This document shows positions 1-13,300 of a stretch of DNA of 64,000 nt, piece by piece. The stretch comes from Anagrus nilaparvatae (taxonomy: Eukaryota; Arthropoda; Insecta; Hymenoptera; Mymaridae). The translations under genes and the position numbers were made by a program. A model generated the notes under the pieces. It was not told where the DNA came from. It worked only from the letters and a program-made list of their open reading frames with translations, and made no database searches. Numbering within the stretch: position 1 is the stretch's first letter; each line of letters starts with the position of its first letter. The stretch is taken from the NCBI GenBank assembly GCA_022575985.1, contig JAKSXM010000007.1:28646501-28710500 (forward strand), in the 5' to 3' direction.

Positions 1-1439
1 AGGTTGCAGGTAATTATGTGTAATATTATGTGAGTAAATACATAAATTGAATAAATTTTTGCCACAAAAGTATGAGCTATAAGCAATATTTAGCTGAGCA
101 CAAAAAATAGAAAATTTCCAAAAGGTAAGAATCTAAGAGTATGTATTGGTGAGCAATTCTCAATAAATTTATTCAAAGTACTTTGGATCGAGAATACATT
201 ACTTCACCCCAAAAACTGATAAAAAAAAGAAAATAAAAATAAAGTAAAGAAATTTGTAATTCCAAAAGTAAAAAACTTATTTTTATTCTTATTATTATTG
301 CTATTCAATATTTTTGATCACTTAAAAAAATTAAACAAATTGTTTTTAAATTCTTTTCATGTTGACCATTTTTAACATCCTTAGATAGTACCAGTAAAAG
401 AAAATAAAAAATAGAGTCTAAATCAAATACCTTGGAAGAAAGAAAGAAACAAAAAATAATAAAAACAAATTAAAAATATACATTATTATCTTCTTCTACA
501 AAGTAATCCCATTATGAGTTATGACGGCAAACATGAAAGACAAAATACAACCTTTTTTTTCTTTTTATAAGATTTTTATACTACTAGAAAAAAATCTTTA
601 AAAATTCAAATATATCTATAGTTTTTCTTCTTTTCTTCTTTTCTTCGGCCGAGCAGTTCTAGAATGTGTGCTTATAAACTGGTATAAAATATATTATATC
701 GTGATGGTAAATGGAGTTGTACAAAAAAGGCGTTCTTAATGCATTTCCCAAAGCAGCGTGTATACGCATCAGCAAGCACCCTTTCCGCAAGCTCAGCGTA
801 TTTGGTGCGTTTTGGTCCCTTTCAGCTTCTTCCATACAAACATATATTCATGTGGTTTTTCGCTATACGCAGTCCTTCTTTTTTCGAATTATTCAACCCC
901 TTGTTCTTCTTCTTCGTCTTCTACTATTTTTTAAAATATATAATACGCTTTTAAAAAATGAAATGTCCCCTACTTTACCGTGACTTTAATCTCTTAACGA
1001 ACGTAATGGGACACATATATTTTATAACCTACACATGTGAAAGAATAAATGTTTTTTTACTTTGTTTTTTATGGCTTATACGAGAAAAAGGTGTAAAATA
1101 TATAAAACAAAAAAAAGACAAATATCAAAGAATGCATGACAAACTTGTGTGTAACCGACTCTTTAATTACGAAATTGCTTGTCGAAAAGGCTTTTACTAT
1201 TTCTAATGTATTATACAATAAAACAATAATCACTTCATTTCTAATTGATTCTTAATATTCCTTAATAGAGGCCCTTTTGAATAAACCGAAGGCGTATATA
1301 ACATAATATGTTCAGGATCAGATTAAAACGGACCAAATTTTTTTTTTTTTTTAATTTAATTTTATTCTTAATTAATATCTTATTTTAGATTTTTTTTAAA
1401 AAATTTTAATTTTTACCATTTCTAATACTTGAAAATTAG

Positions 1440-2040
1440 TTTTTTTTGTGTTGAGATTTTTGATTTTCCGAACTTAAAAAAGGATTAATTATTTCGAAAC
1501 CAATGCCATTTTTATTTAAATATTGATTAAAGAAAAAATTTCCTTTTAACCTGGATTATCATTTAAAAAAATTTTTATTTTTGGCCGCTTTTGGGTCCAA
1601 TTTTAGTAATTTAAAGTTTTCATAATGACCGAAAATCGAACCAAAAATTTACTATGATGAAATTTGCTCAAATTTTCACGGAATTTTGGCCTAACTGTTA
1701 GTTTGTTACAACAAAAATTTTTAAGCTTGGTCTTGCAGTTAAAAAAAATTTTAACCACATCAATATAACTCCTGTTTTCAGGTATAGTTTGAACCTATAG
1801 AAGAACAAAAAATTCGTGAACAAGAAACTGTCTATAGGTGCCAAAAAGATTTTTCCATTTTTCCGTCAAAAATCGTTCTTTTCAATTCTGAGCTACCCAA
1901 CATTTTCAAAACAACTTTTATTGAAATAAAATTTTTAAAAATAAATTTGAAATTAGGATTGTCAGGGAAAAAATACTCCTGAAGATAAAAAAAAATTTTT
2001 CATTTTACGAAAAGGTAGTGCCGCTTATTTAGTGATCTTT
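1440..2040. repeat. Dispersed repeat fragment related to the 4.2 kb fold-back element
   Basis: Segments here such as 'ttcgtgaacaagaaac', 'taggtgccaaaaagattttt' and the 'aaaaatactcctga' stretch recur in order at about 40150-40230, and again around 42170-42790 (some inverted). It therefore looks like a diverged partial copy of the inner arm sequence of the element at 39500-43702. No terminal repeats were recognised here. Confidence 0.6.
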
Positions 2041-4984
2041 CTATCCCGCGATCATTGATAAGGCAAAATGCATAGATTAAATATTAAAAATCTGTATATT
2101 AATATGATTTTACTATTTTGCTTACAAAATAAAAGAAAATCAGAAATATAAAGAAAGTACAAACAAATTCCAAAGAAAAGTTTTCAAAAAAAAAAAAATT
2201 CAGGATTAGTTGCGATAAAATTAAATTCATTGGCTGAAAATAGCTATAAAAAATTGTACCTAAGAGATTGACCACAATTTATTTCTGGAAGGATATTTAC
2301 TTAAGCTAAGCAAAATTTGTTTGAGTGTATTTACATTACCCTAGACTTATAATTTTAAAAATTTTAATTTAAAAAGTATCTCATATTTAATCTGTTGACA
2401 AATTTTAATATCAGATTGTTTATCGTACAGATAAAATTTATTAATATTTTTTTAATAATTTTTTCTCATCTTTTGTTTAATTTTATCTCCATGACTCTTG
2501 AGTATCTTATAATACAATTTTCTCTTTTTATCTTTTTTTTTTAAATTCAAAAAAAAATAAATAAATATAAAAAGTTCTTTTCATGGAGAGAAAGTACTTT
2601 TAAAAAATCAATACTTATTCAGTTCAGTTAATCCAAAGCTCAATTGCAACCGGTCCATATCTTGATTAAAATCTCTAGTTCTTTGTATATATACATGTAT
2701 ATTAGGCAGTTACTTAAAAACAAAATTTTTTCATTTCCGAAAGCTCCAAGTAAAAAAAAGTTTCGATTACCTAAAATATAATTTTCTTCTAATTTAAGCT
2801 CATTAATTTACTTCTATCTATAATTATCCTACCGAGTAAATGAAAATTACATTGTTTTTACAAGGTCTAAATGCGCCTGACAAAATTTCTGGACAATAAT
2901 TGATTTTTAAAATTTTCGAGGAAAATTCAAGCTAGATAACAGATAGCAATCGAAAATTGTTAAAATTCCTGCTCGTATTCAAGAATCTTATTGTTTTTGT
3001 GATTCTAATTAATTTTTTTTTCTTAACTGCTGGGCTAATACGCACATGAATATACTTGCATTTAAGTATAAGAAAATGAATTTTTATTATATTATATTTT
3101 GAAGGCAAGGGAAATAAAGAGCCAGTTTTTGTCTTGACTACAAATGGCGCGTGCAATACTTTGCCTCTTCTGTATAGCACTTGTCTCCTGACTGATGACT
3201 CCAGATAGTCCCGTTATTCATTATATCTGATGAGTATGAAATTATTTTTTTTCTCCCTTCGTACACAAAGAAAGTTGAGTCGTGCATTAAACATTTTTCA
3301 AGCTACTTACCTGAAAACACTAATGCTCTAAATTTCTATCGTAGATTAGTTTTATAATCATAATTGAGATTGAGTATCGCGATCGTGCGAGCTTTTATTA
3401 AAACATAGTTGCTAGGTATAAAAGAAAAAAGATATGGGAAAAATCACATTTATGAGAGTGAATTTTGATTTATTAGTAGTAGTAGTTTATTCTTGCTTAC
3501 AATCATATAGTTGTTACAATTTTGATTTTTTATAATCAGTGGCAAAAAAATTGGCGTTCCAAATAAAAAACTATTTAATCTCAAAATTAAAGTTAAAATT
3601 TAGCTATTAAAATTTTAGCTGTAATTGTATCTTCATTTCTTCAACATTTTAATCAAAAATAACATCTTTTCTTTATCTATGTTTGCCTATAGAAAAAAAT
3701 TTATATTTATTAAAAGGGGATGTTAAAGACAATATAAAAGCTCTTTTTACAAGTTGACGCTCAGCAAAATGAGCTTGACGGATGCCGATTTATACTTCGT
3801 TCTTACTTTTACAGATCTTATCAAAGTAAGGGTTTTTATCTTTAACGTAAATATATTGTGTAACCTGAAATAAAAAAAAAATAAATAAATTAAACTACAC
3901 AAGACTGCTCATTATTTTTAATGTACATAAATGAGCAATTCTTTTTTATTTTTAAATTAGTTTTTCAAAAGTTTATTGCCAGTCATTTTTTATTTTTACA
4001 AACTGCTGTAATATTCAGACTGTTCGAACTCCAAAAACTTATGAAATATTTGTTTCAAATTTAAATGAAATAAAATAAACTACATTTAGTATATTTCCAG
4101 GATAAAAAAAGTAATAAGAAAAAATTTTTAATTACTACGCTATTTACCAATTATTATCACCAGCGGCAATTATTTTTTATGTTTTCAAATGTCCATCTTT
4201 TACACCGGGAACACTAAATACAAGGTTTAATATTAGTCGTCCACTATATTTATAATATTTTGTTTTTGGAGAAAAAAAATATTTTCAAATCTGGATAAAA
4301 ATTTAGAATAATTTATAAGATTAAATTAAAAATATTTTTAATCTCTTACTTTAATTAGTATTTCTTATTATTATTTTAAGAATAAATACTGTATGTATTT
4401 ATAATAAATGTAGAACGGAAAAACAGTAAATGAAGCATTCTAAATCTAAACGATTTAACCAGAGATAAGGTTTACTACGTTGCTGCTACATAAGCCTTTA
4501 TTTTAATTGAAATTTTAATATGTACAGAAATAAATTTAAAAAAAGGAGACAAACTTGTAATATATCTTTAAGGTTTTAAGGAACCCGGTCAACATTTGAG
4601 CTGGGTAAATATTTAATCGCTCTATCTTTTTTTAAACTAACTTCGGGTAATCTATATATGAATCTAAAATCCTTCGGGATTGCTTGAATGATTTTGTTAT
4701 TGCTTTGTTAAAAAGCATTAACAAACTTTATAAAATTTAAAACTAATATAATTTTATGACTTGATTCATTCAATTAAAAAAATTCACCCATTAGGGGACT
4801 TACATGTTTGTATGTTTCGATAAATTTTTACTCTCCTCAAACTTGTTCCTTGTGTACTTTCATAAATTTGTTCCCGGTCGCTTATGTAGCAATGTACAAG
4901 TCGTAAGAGCTATTTTAGCTCCAGAAAATTAATTAACCCCTTCATAAAATCGTTCCATCTTACTGAATTAAAGTTATTTTTAAT

Positions 4985-5110
4985 TGGCTCGGCAGGGGGG
5001 GGGGGGTGAAAAAGTGACGTTTTTAGGGGGGGGGGGGGTAAATGATCTTAGAATATTTTCGATTTAGGGATTTAGAATAATTTGAAACAGGGAGTCAGGG
5101 GCTGATCGAA
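4985..5110 (+). repeat. Partial copy of the GGAACATGTTC repeat family, with two poly-G runs
   Basis: It contains 'ggctcggcagggggg', two G runs of about 12 bases (around 4995-5007 and 5027-5038), 'cttagaatattttcgattta' and 'caggggctgatc'. These match internal segments of better copies at 9302-9638 and 62092-62372. Both family ends are missing. Confidence 0.6.
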
Positions 5111-6652
5111 TTTGCTGCAAAAATTTGAAATAATTTTCCGATTTTAATTTTTCACCGCTCTAAATACTGCTAAAATATAATTTTCAAAAATAGAAGATGA
5201 ATGTTTGGTATTTTTTGATCTAGTTTTAAATTATGCAAAAAAATTATTAAAGTTCCTATCCATAAGAGCCCCTTTTTTGCTTAATCAATTATTAGAAATC
5301 CATAGAATAAGATTTGTTCTTACTATTTAAGATCTTGAGAAAAGAATGCGAGAACGAATCTACGGTTTCGGAAGTATTTTTTGTAGTGAAGAAATTTTTT
5401 TACAAGTTGAAAAAATAAATATTTTTCTTGTTTAATAATTAAAGAAGTTGAAAAGTATGTTTTATATATTAAAACTACACAATTACACTTCTAACTTATT
5501 GATTATTTAGAGAGGTTTATTTTATTTTCTTTGTAATTGGCTTTCATATGAGTTTTTGAAAGCAAGTTATTTGTTATAGCAAACTTCGTCCTTGCTGGCA
5601 TATAAACTTCCAAGAGACATTTATTTCTTTTTCCTATTGTTAAATGTTATTTCGCTACTCAAAAGGAAACCTTAGAAATCTCAGGATTTATATTAAAAAC
5701 GTCAATCAAAGGTTCTCTTTATAAATAAGTTGAAATTCTATTTTAGCTCAACTAATAGAGTAATAATTGTAGTTGAAGGTAATTTAAAATTTTATTTTCC
5801 GAAAAAAAAGTGATAAAAATATTTGAATATAATTTGCCAGGCGGGTGTTTATAGATCCATTAGCATTTGCAAGGAAAGCGACATTCTGCCTACAATCCAA
5901 TAAGAATCTTTAGTTAAATATAATAAAAGGGGAATATGGCTTAGGAACTAGTCACGGCTGGTTTAATGAACACTAACTGTTATATACATTACAATATAAC
6001 GTAACATCCCCCTTAAAATGGTGAAAGGGAGAGCAAGACACATACACTATTATATACATTAATAAAAGAAGGTGATCATTCTATTCATTTTTATTCATGT
6101 ATAAAAAGAACAGATTTTTCTTCCTTGTAGTTTCCGTTTATATCAAACGCTATTAGAGAAAAAGGCATAAATAGATAAAAGGGGTAGTGGGTGATGATGG
6201 GTAAGAATTTTTTTATTTTTTTCTGGCATCAAAATTTTTAGAATAGGGTTAAAAGAGAAACGTAGAAAATGTATGTACATTTACATGAGATTACTGTTAA
6301 ATGAATTTTATAGTTTTTGTGTGCGTAATTTTAAAAGCTTCTTTTATTTATTCGTCATTCTGAATTTACTATTGTTGTTTTATATAATGTCACTAGTTAT
6401 ACTTTCAACATACAGATTTTTAGTTTCTTTTCTTCTTTTTTTAATTTATAAATTTTTCATCTTGGCAGACAAAAAGCACCTATTTTCCGACCACTGGATT
6501 TTAAGTTTCATGGTTATTTCCGCGAAATCAGGGCCGTTCGTTATTTTTTTAGCTTTGAATAAATGAGGAACTACATATTCAAATCAAAGATGTTTATTTT
6601 ATTTTAAAATCTATTCCCAACGTTTGGAGCCTTAAGATTCCTTTTCAATATG

Positions 6653-7498
6653 TACACTGATAAAACTAACATATAAATATTACTATATATTCAAGTAAAA
6701 ATTACTGTATTTTATAGTAATTGGCTACCCTGGTTAACTTTATTGTAATATTTATTATTTACTATACAGTAAAAATTGCTCGTACTTTAAAGAAATATAA
6801 TTAACTATAATATAAATTAATAATTACTGGATTAATTTAGAATTTTTACTATACGAGGAATATAATTTTTATTTCAGTATTTTTTTAATGTAAATTAAAA
6901 ACACATTAAAAAATAATTTTTTTGTTTTTTTTTTAACAGTTTGGGGATTTGAACGCGGGTCCCTTGCATTGCCGGCTTATCACTTCGTTCACTGCGCTAT
7001 TGCTGCCTACGCGTGTAGGAATCGAAGTTTGAAAACTATATGTTTTTGATATTACTCACTTACGCCCCCTGTTTAATAAATAGATATTTTATTCTCACTT
7101 TTTTCTTTCTTTATTTAATTCACATCTACACCTTTATTAAACTTTTTTACTTTATTTATTTCTTTTATTTTTATTAATACGTGTTTATTTTGTATGATTA
7201 GTTTTGTTTTAAAATACCGAAGTACGGATAAATGTGCCTGCACGTATGCTAAAATTTATCAAAAAAAAGGGGGGGGGGTAACAAGCAGAGAGAAAAATTA
7301 CTTTATCTATGTATTAAAAATTCCTGTACGCGTACTGGAATTTTTATAAACATAATTTTTACTATATATTATAGTAAAAACAAAGGCGCGCGCAGTAATA
7401 TTTCTTATATATTACATTATTTTTTCCCTAAATTGACAGGTGAGTAGCGCGTTACTATAAAATATAGTAAAAATTACTGTTCTTGTTTTCTCAGTGTA
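6653..7498. mobile_element. TIR element (~0.85 kb) carrying a tRNA-like module
   Basis: The ends are 'tacactga' (6653-6660) and 'tcagtgta' (7491-7498). Inside them lie further inverted segments built from 'tttactatattttatagtaa'-like motifs (6690-6725 and 7450-7485). No transposase frame is present, so it is non-autonomous. The interior holds a tRNA-like sequence (6938-7010) and a short G run at 7269-7278. Similar 'agtaaaattact' motifs recur around 50600-50750. Confidence 0.6.
6938..7010 (-). ncRNA. tRNA-like Pol III promoter module (SINE head or tRNA pseudogene)
   Basis: On the minus strand the order is an A-box-like TAGCGCAGTGAAC (complement of about 6987-6999), a middle segment with GATAAGCCGGC, and a B-box-like GCGTTCAAATCC (complement of 6945-6956), followed by CCAAAC. 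Spacing between boxes suits a tRNA without a long variable arm. The acceptor-stem pairing is poor and no clean anticodon loop could be drawn, so a functional tRNA is unlikely. A tRNA-derived SINE head captured by the surrounding TIR element is the better reading. Confidence 0.5.
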
Positions 7499-7878
7499 TG
7501 TTGTTGGATCTAAGAGGAATGTCCAAAAATTTGTTTTCAGTATTCCAAAAATTATAAATAAAATGGCCTTTCCTCATTTATTTAATTATCTAACTACCAG
7601 AATAAACAAACAAGTTTTCAAAATATAGTTATTTATTTATATGGACTGAAACTTTTTTGCATTTTTAAAATAAAATTTCGTGTAAAATTTTTATTTACTA
7701 CTGTTTTCAAATAAAAATAAATTTTTAAATATTTATCTCTTGAATTATATGTAACATAGAATTAAAGTATTATTAACTAAACAAATAAAAATTTAATATT
7801 AAAAACTATGTATATTCATTTATATTAAATTTTATATGTTCATTTTCAATCATATATGAAAATTCATCAAACTTGATC

Positions 7879-8583
7879 ATTAGAGGGTATCTTATTTCCC
7901 AAATTGACTGTAGAGGTTAATACTGGCTCGAATATGATATTTCAGGTAATAAAACTATTTTCTAAAAAAAAAATTTTTACATATAATTTCATGTAAATGT
8001 ACCGATTTGCAAATGAAAATCAGTAAAAATCAGGAAAAAGGTTTTAAAAACGTTTTAGAAAGGTTTTTGAAATCTTGCTAAAAACTTTTGACTACTAAAA
8101 TGTTCTAAAAGCATATTAGTAACCAAAATACCTTAAAAAAATTGTAAATTATAACATATTTTATGATATTTGAACTTAATGTAAAATTGAAAGTCAATGC
8201 AATTTGACTGTTTTATTCATTTATTTCTTGAAAAAATAAATATTTCTAATTTTAGGGAAGAGTCAATCAAAAAACAGCTGGTCAAAAAACCTAAAAATAA
8301 TCTCTCATGTTATAATTTACAGTTTTTTTTAGATATTTTGTTACTAACAAGCCTTTAGAACATTTTAAGAGTAAAAAGTTTTTAGCAAGATTTCAAAAAG
8401 CTTTCTAAAACGGTTTTGAAACCTTTTTCCTAATTTTTACTAATTTTCATTTGCAAATCGGCACACAAATTTAAACTGTATGTAATTTTTTTTTTTGAGA
8501 TTAACTTTATGACCTGAAGTATTATATTTGGGCCGGTATATTTCTCTAAGGTTAGTTTGGGAAATAAGAAACACCCCATTATG
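7879..8583. mobile_element. Fold-back element, ~0.7 kb, diverged arms
   Basis: The left end 'tatcttatttcccaaa' (about 7889) pairs with the right end 'tttgggaaataagaaac' (about 8557-8573). Pairing continues inward through 'ccgatttgcaaatgaaaa' (7999) against 'ttttcatttgcaaatcgg' (8444) and 'aaaacttttgac' against 'taaaaagtttttagca'. The loop is near 8200-8260. No coding capacity. The arms differ by substitutions and small indels, so this is an older insertion. Confidence 0.75.
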
Positions 8584-9301
8584 TATATTTGGTAAGAGTT
8601 CTTAAAAGTTATAAGATGAACCAGGATTCTAATATTTTGGTGGATAGATATTATTTTACTTCACTTGGTTATAAAAATTAAAAGCAAGTCTAATATACGT
8701 ATGTTTATTTGAGTATTATTTTACTACGCAAATAAATCTTTGTGTTTGCTTTATTTCAGCTACTTTTTTTCAGTTTTTAATTAAAAAATATAATATTACG
8801 GTATTTATTTATCCATGGATTATTTATTGCATAATTAAGTATAACTTAAATTAAAAAAATTTTATGCAAACTAAAAATTAATTTGATCTTGCACTTTAAA
8901 TTATTTATGAGATTTAAAATTGTCGGTTTTAAAACGACCAATAAAGATATTTCATTAAAAACTTATCTGGGTTGTTTTCCATTGAAATATTAGTATTATA
9001 TCTATTTGTATATTCTTTTATGTAATGAAAAAAAAAAAAGATTTAACGTTCTCGATAACCATGAAAATCAAATAGGGAGAAATAGCTCACGAGGGATGAT
9101 ACTCGATTTGCATGAATTTCATTTTACTACTATAGATCTTCCTACTTCTGTCTAATAAAATTGTAAATAAAAAAGGAAAGTAAACTAAACAGTTTATTAA
9201 GATTGTAATGGATAGGCAGTAAATTTAAATACACAAAAAATAAAACTGCGATATTAAAAAATGTATGCTGCTGTTTTAAAACGGAAAGAGATAAAATTAA
9301 A

Positions 9302-9638
9302 AATTTATAACCGGTTTGTGTAACTACACAACCAAAGAGCACGGAACATGTTCACTCATAACAGTACGAAATCCAAAAACTGAAATTACAATAAATCCCG
9401 GAATATAAATTATCCTGAGTCCATAAACTTAAAGTATTCGAAGCTCTTGTTCTTATTAGGGCCTGATCAGGCCCTGCGACTCCCAATTCAAGTTATAAGT
9501 CCCTAAATCGAAAATATTCTAAGTCCATTTCACCCCCCCCCCTAAAAACGTCACTTTTTTACCCTCCCCCCCTGCCGAGCCAGACTTTTTCAAATACCCC
9601 ATCCAATGAACATGTTCTATGTTAAAATTATAGACTTT
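9302..9638 (-). repeat. Copy of the GGAACATGTTC repeat family
   Basis: It begins 'tataaccggtttgtgtaac', carries 'cacggaacatgttcac', 'gggcctgatcaggccctg' and 'aaatcgaaaatattctaag', a C run with 'ctgccgagccag', and ends 'aatgaacatgttctatgtta'. It is the inverted counterpart of the copy at 62092-62372. Ten recognisable or partial copies occur in the window, which indicates a moderately repetitive non-autonomous element. The inverted GGAACATGTTC motifs near both ends suggest a MITE-like unit. Confidence 0.8.
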
Positions 9639-10057
9639 ATATGAATTTATCGCCCATTTTAGTTTTTCAGAATTATTTTAAGGAATTTATCAACCATATC
9701 GGGCAAAATTAAACAAAAGATTTTTTAATTATTTATTTAGTAACGTTTCGTTAGTATACCACCAATCTCGTCAGGCTAAAAATTTATTAAAAATTAACAA
9801 TTTTACAAAAAATTTACAATATTATAACTGTTACTAGTGAATCTTACCTTATAAAAGAATATTGTATTCTTTACTGAGTACCAGTTTTTATAATACTAAA
9901 TGGACTTTAAATTATAAAATAAAGTAACATTTTCGACGTTTTTTAATTGCAACAGAAAATAATATAAACAAAATCTAAAAAAAGGAAACAAATTATTTTA
10001 ACGTACAATTTTTCTTAATAGAAACATTATTAGTCAATTTTTTATTTTACGTTGCAG

Positions 10058-10337
10058 GCGAAACAAGGCGTGACAATAATTATGGAATTTATAATAGTAT
10101 GAACATAAATACAGATGAAGATAGACGAACAAGTTATGGAACATATGTTGGTAAATTTAATAACAATAACGATGCACATATTATCAGTGGCACAGTTTAC
10201 ATAGTTGATGAGTCGACGCTTTTTGTAAAAAATTTCACTTATGATGGAACTGGTAATCCTACTTTTTTCTGGGTTGGGAATACAAGTATACCATCTCCTG
10301 AAGGAACTTTAGTTCCATATCCAGATGATAAACATAG
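10058..10337 (+). CDS. Skeletor: Exon: N-terminal linker and first two thirds of DM13 domain 1
   Basis: The acceptor is TTGCAG at 10052-10057 and the donor is GTAATT at 10338. The exon enters with two bases of a split codon and leaves with two (AG of an Arg codon). It encodes a polar, Asn/Asp-rich linker (starting ETRRDNNYGIYNS), then the DM13 start GTYVGKF, the strand SGTVYIVDESTLFVKNF and the hallmark FTYDGTGNPTFFWVGN, ending near PYPDDKH. A preceding exon must supply the signal peptide and one base of the first codon; none was recognised in 1-10057. Confidence 0.88.
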
Positions 10338-13300
10338 GTAATTATTTTTTTTCCCAATATTTTTATAATACTTTTATTAATACATTAAACTCAAATACGC
10401 TTTATCGATAATCATTTTGTAACTTGACACAACTGCATTAATTCTCTCTTATAAAGTTAACTCCTTTTTGTGCAGCCTTGAATCTTCTTCTTTGACATGT
10501 TTCTAAAATCAGAATCTCAATGTCCACCTTGCTGAAATTTTGGCTAGCCAAATATACTTAATTCATTAACTCGTATGCAATCAAAATTGTGCTTGAGTCT
10601 TATTTTTGTTCTTGCGTCGCTAATTTTTTTTAAATAAAAAAGTAATTAATTAAAAAATAATTTACCGATCTTAATTTTTTTAAATGAAAATTATAATTTT
10701 TACCCATGTAAGAAAATTAATCAGGATTACATACATTCCTTATTTCTTAGTCAGGGGCAATCTATCAGGGTGCTCATTCGCTCCCTGCGTCGAGGTAGAA
10801 GGGAGAATTGAGATTCGATTGATGCGCCCTCGGTGCAGGTTAAACAATTGTTTTTCGGGCATATTTGTTTATAGTAGCATGTAAATTTTATAAAAAGTAT
10901 TAATTATTTTAATATTAAAAAATTTGTGATAGATTATTGTATTGTAAATTGTAAAAATAAATTTAATAAAAACTCCGGAATAAAATTAATTTATTTTCCT
11001 ATCACAAAGAAGAGAGAAAATCAAAGAAATAAGTGAAATAAAATTTAATAATTGAAAAAAAATGAAATAAATGACAAAAAATTAATGAAAAAAATATATT
11101 TAAATGAAAAAAAGTAAAATTTTTGATTTTCCTATCAAATATGAAAAATTATTATTTAAAATTAATTGTATACACAACAAAACACATAACCTTATTAACA
11201 TAAAAAATAGCTTACTATATACAAAAAATTAAATACATATTTTTCTTTAATTGCTTCCACAATTTACTTAATATATTTAACAGGTTTTTCAATAATTAAA
11301 TTGTGAAAAAAACTTCTTTAAATTGAATAATTAATGTTTTTCCTGAACTTTTCTATGCTACACGTATAATTATGCCCGAAAAAATTAAAAACACCACGTG
11401 ACCTACTAAACCACGCCTCTCGCAGGGAACGAATAGACCTTTAGACGAAGCACGTAGAAATATGTTAGAGATCAAGATCTTACTATAGTTTGGGTATATC
11501 TGTTGCAGGCTCACCTTAGGCTTCCCCCTTAGATGGTCTCCGCCCTCCCATGGAATCCTGAAGGCCAAGGGACCTTATGAAGTTTATTAGACTCTGAGGT
11601 TTCAATGATCCAACATCTGCCGTGTTCGTGAGTGAAAACTCGAGGTAGATTCACCGCAGAATCTTCAGTTCCGAATATCGTTTATGTTCCCCCATCTGTG
11701 ATGGTTCAATACGGAGTGCCCCGTTGCCCAGCCTACCAAAACACGAGTGTAGATTCTATTCATATTCAGTAGTTCGTCTCGCCACTCGTAGATCGAAGAG
11801 GTACCTAGGACCCTTTTGGGCTACCTGTCTCCCCTAGATTCTGTCCACTCCTTTGCGTTCTCCGAACCCATTAAGTCAAAGATAGCTGACACAACCTCGC
11901 ACCAAGGGGTTCCAATGACGGCAGTTGGGACTGCTATCTTGGTTCCTTTCTTGGCTAGAGAGTAAGCTTTCTCGTTACCTCGTATGCCCACGTGAGCAGG
12001 TACCCAGTAAAGCGTGATTTTGCTCCGGCTAACGAGTGTTTACAGAAGTTTTGCATTCGTGTAACAAGCTTCTACAAAACCGTTACCAAATCCAGAGCGT
12101 TGAGAGCAGCCACGCTATCCAAGCATATTCTAATTCTCATTCCCTCTGTCCCCTGACGAAGCACATCTTTATAGGCAGTATTTCTGATTGAAACACTGAA
12201 GCTAGGGGTCCTGCTGCTGAACCGGTTTTCCTGTTTCGACCAATTCGTATACTAAGTTCCAGGTGGGTGCCGTTTACCCAATCATTTCTGCTGGTTATCC
12301 TAATGTAGAACCTCTTTTTGAAAGTAATCTCCCCAGTAGTTCTGTCTAGGCCATTGTTCAATAGTTCCATGAGGGGGAGTTCCGCTATCGCAGCATGCTT
12401 GCCTTGACCAGGAATGCCTAGAGTCTGTAGTCTAGCTGCGATTCTGGCTGCTGATTCTTTGATAGCAATGTGGAAAGAAGGAACCGTCTGAATGAAGTGC
12501 CGTCTTTGGCGTGTTCTTCGGCACTCCAACCATGCTTCTAAGCATCATTGCTAGTAGCCGGTCCATGTTTTTCCTCTCAGTAATGAGGTTAGATCTGTGC
12601 CAACATACTACCGATCCGTATGTGAGCCAAGGATCATAAGCGCGTCGTAAATCCATTTTACCAATTTCGGTCTTAGACCCCAGGTCACTCTCACCATACG
12701 TCTGCATAGCCAGTATCCATTAAGTAATTTGACTGTTACGTGCTCCATTTGAGCCCTCTAGTTCAGCTTATTGTCCAGCACAAAAGTCGAGCGTTTTGCC
12801 GTAAAAGATAGGCCTCCTGGAATTATCCAGGCTGCGTTTTCTCATAAAGAGGATGCATTGGGTTTTATCGGGGTTAGCCTGTAGGCTTATAACACCGATA
12901 CTCCATTCTTCAAAGAGCTGCAAAGCCCGCTGCATTTCGTTCATAAGGACTTTTATGTATCACTCCTGAGTCAGAATTATGATGTCATCCGAATAACCAA
13001 ACACCTTGATACCTGCTTTTTTGAGCGTGGTGAGAAGTTTGTTGTCCGCAAAGGCGCCACAGATTCGGTGATAATACTCTGCACTGCGAACAGCCGTGCT
13101 TGGAGAAACCATGTTCCGGAACAACGTACGTGCGTTTAAGATATTCTCCCAACCACAGTCTTATTTTTCTATTAATTACATGCTTCCTTGCGCTACAGTC
13201 GATGGTGTTTTGGGGAGTATTGCTAAAGCCCCTACAATATCAATGAGATTGGTCATTATCGCCCTGCATGTTTCCATACCAGCTTCGATGTAACTAACCA

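Larger units (their letters stand above)
1..10057. other. Sequence upstream of the first visible exon (probably 5' intron); no supported gene
   Basis: No host coding exon was recognised on either strand. Open frames such as 711-983, 958-1206 and 6273-6566 are rich in Phe/Leu/Ile/Lys from AT-rich DNA, overlap each other in different frames and show no domain. The stretch holds the dispersed repeats listed separately (1440-2040, 4985-5110, 6653-7498, 7879-8583, 9302-9638). Because the first exon starts mid-codon, at least part of this is likely intron. Confidence 0.55.

Noticed and set aside
6273..6566. 97-codon hydrophobic open frame that could be a membrane protein
   Set aside because: The hydrophobicity comes from T-rich DNA. 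No conserved motif, and it lies next to repeats.
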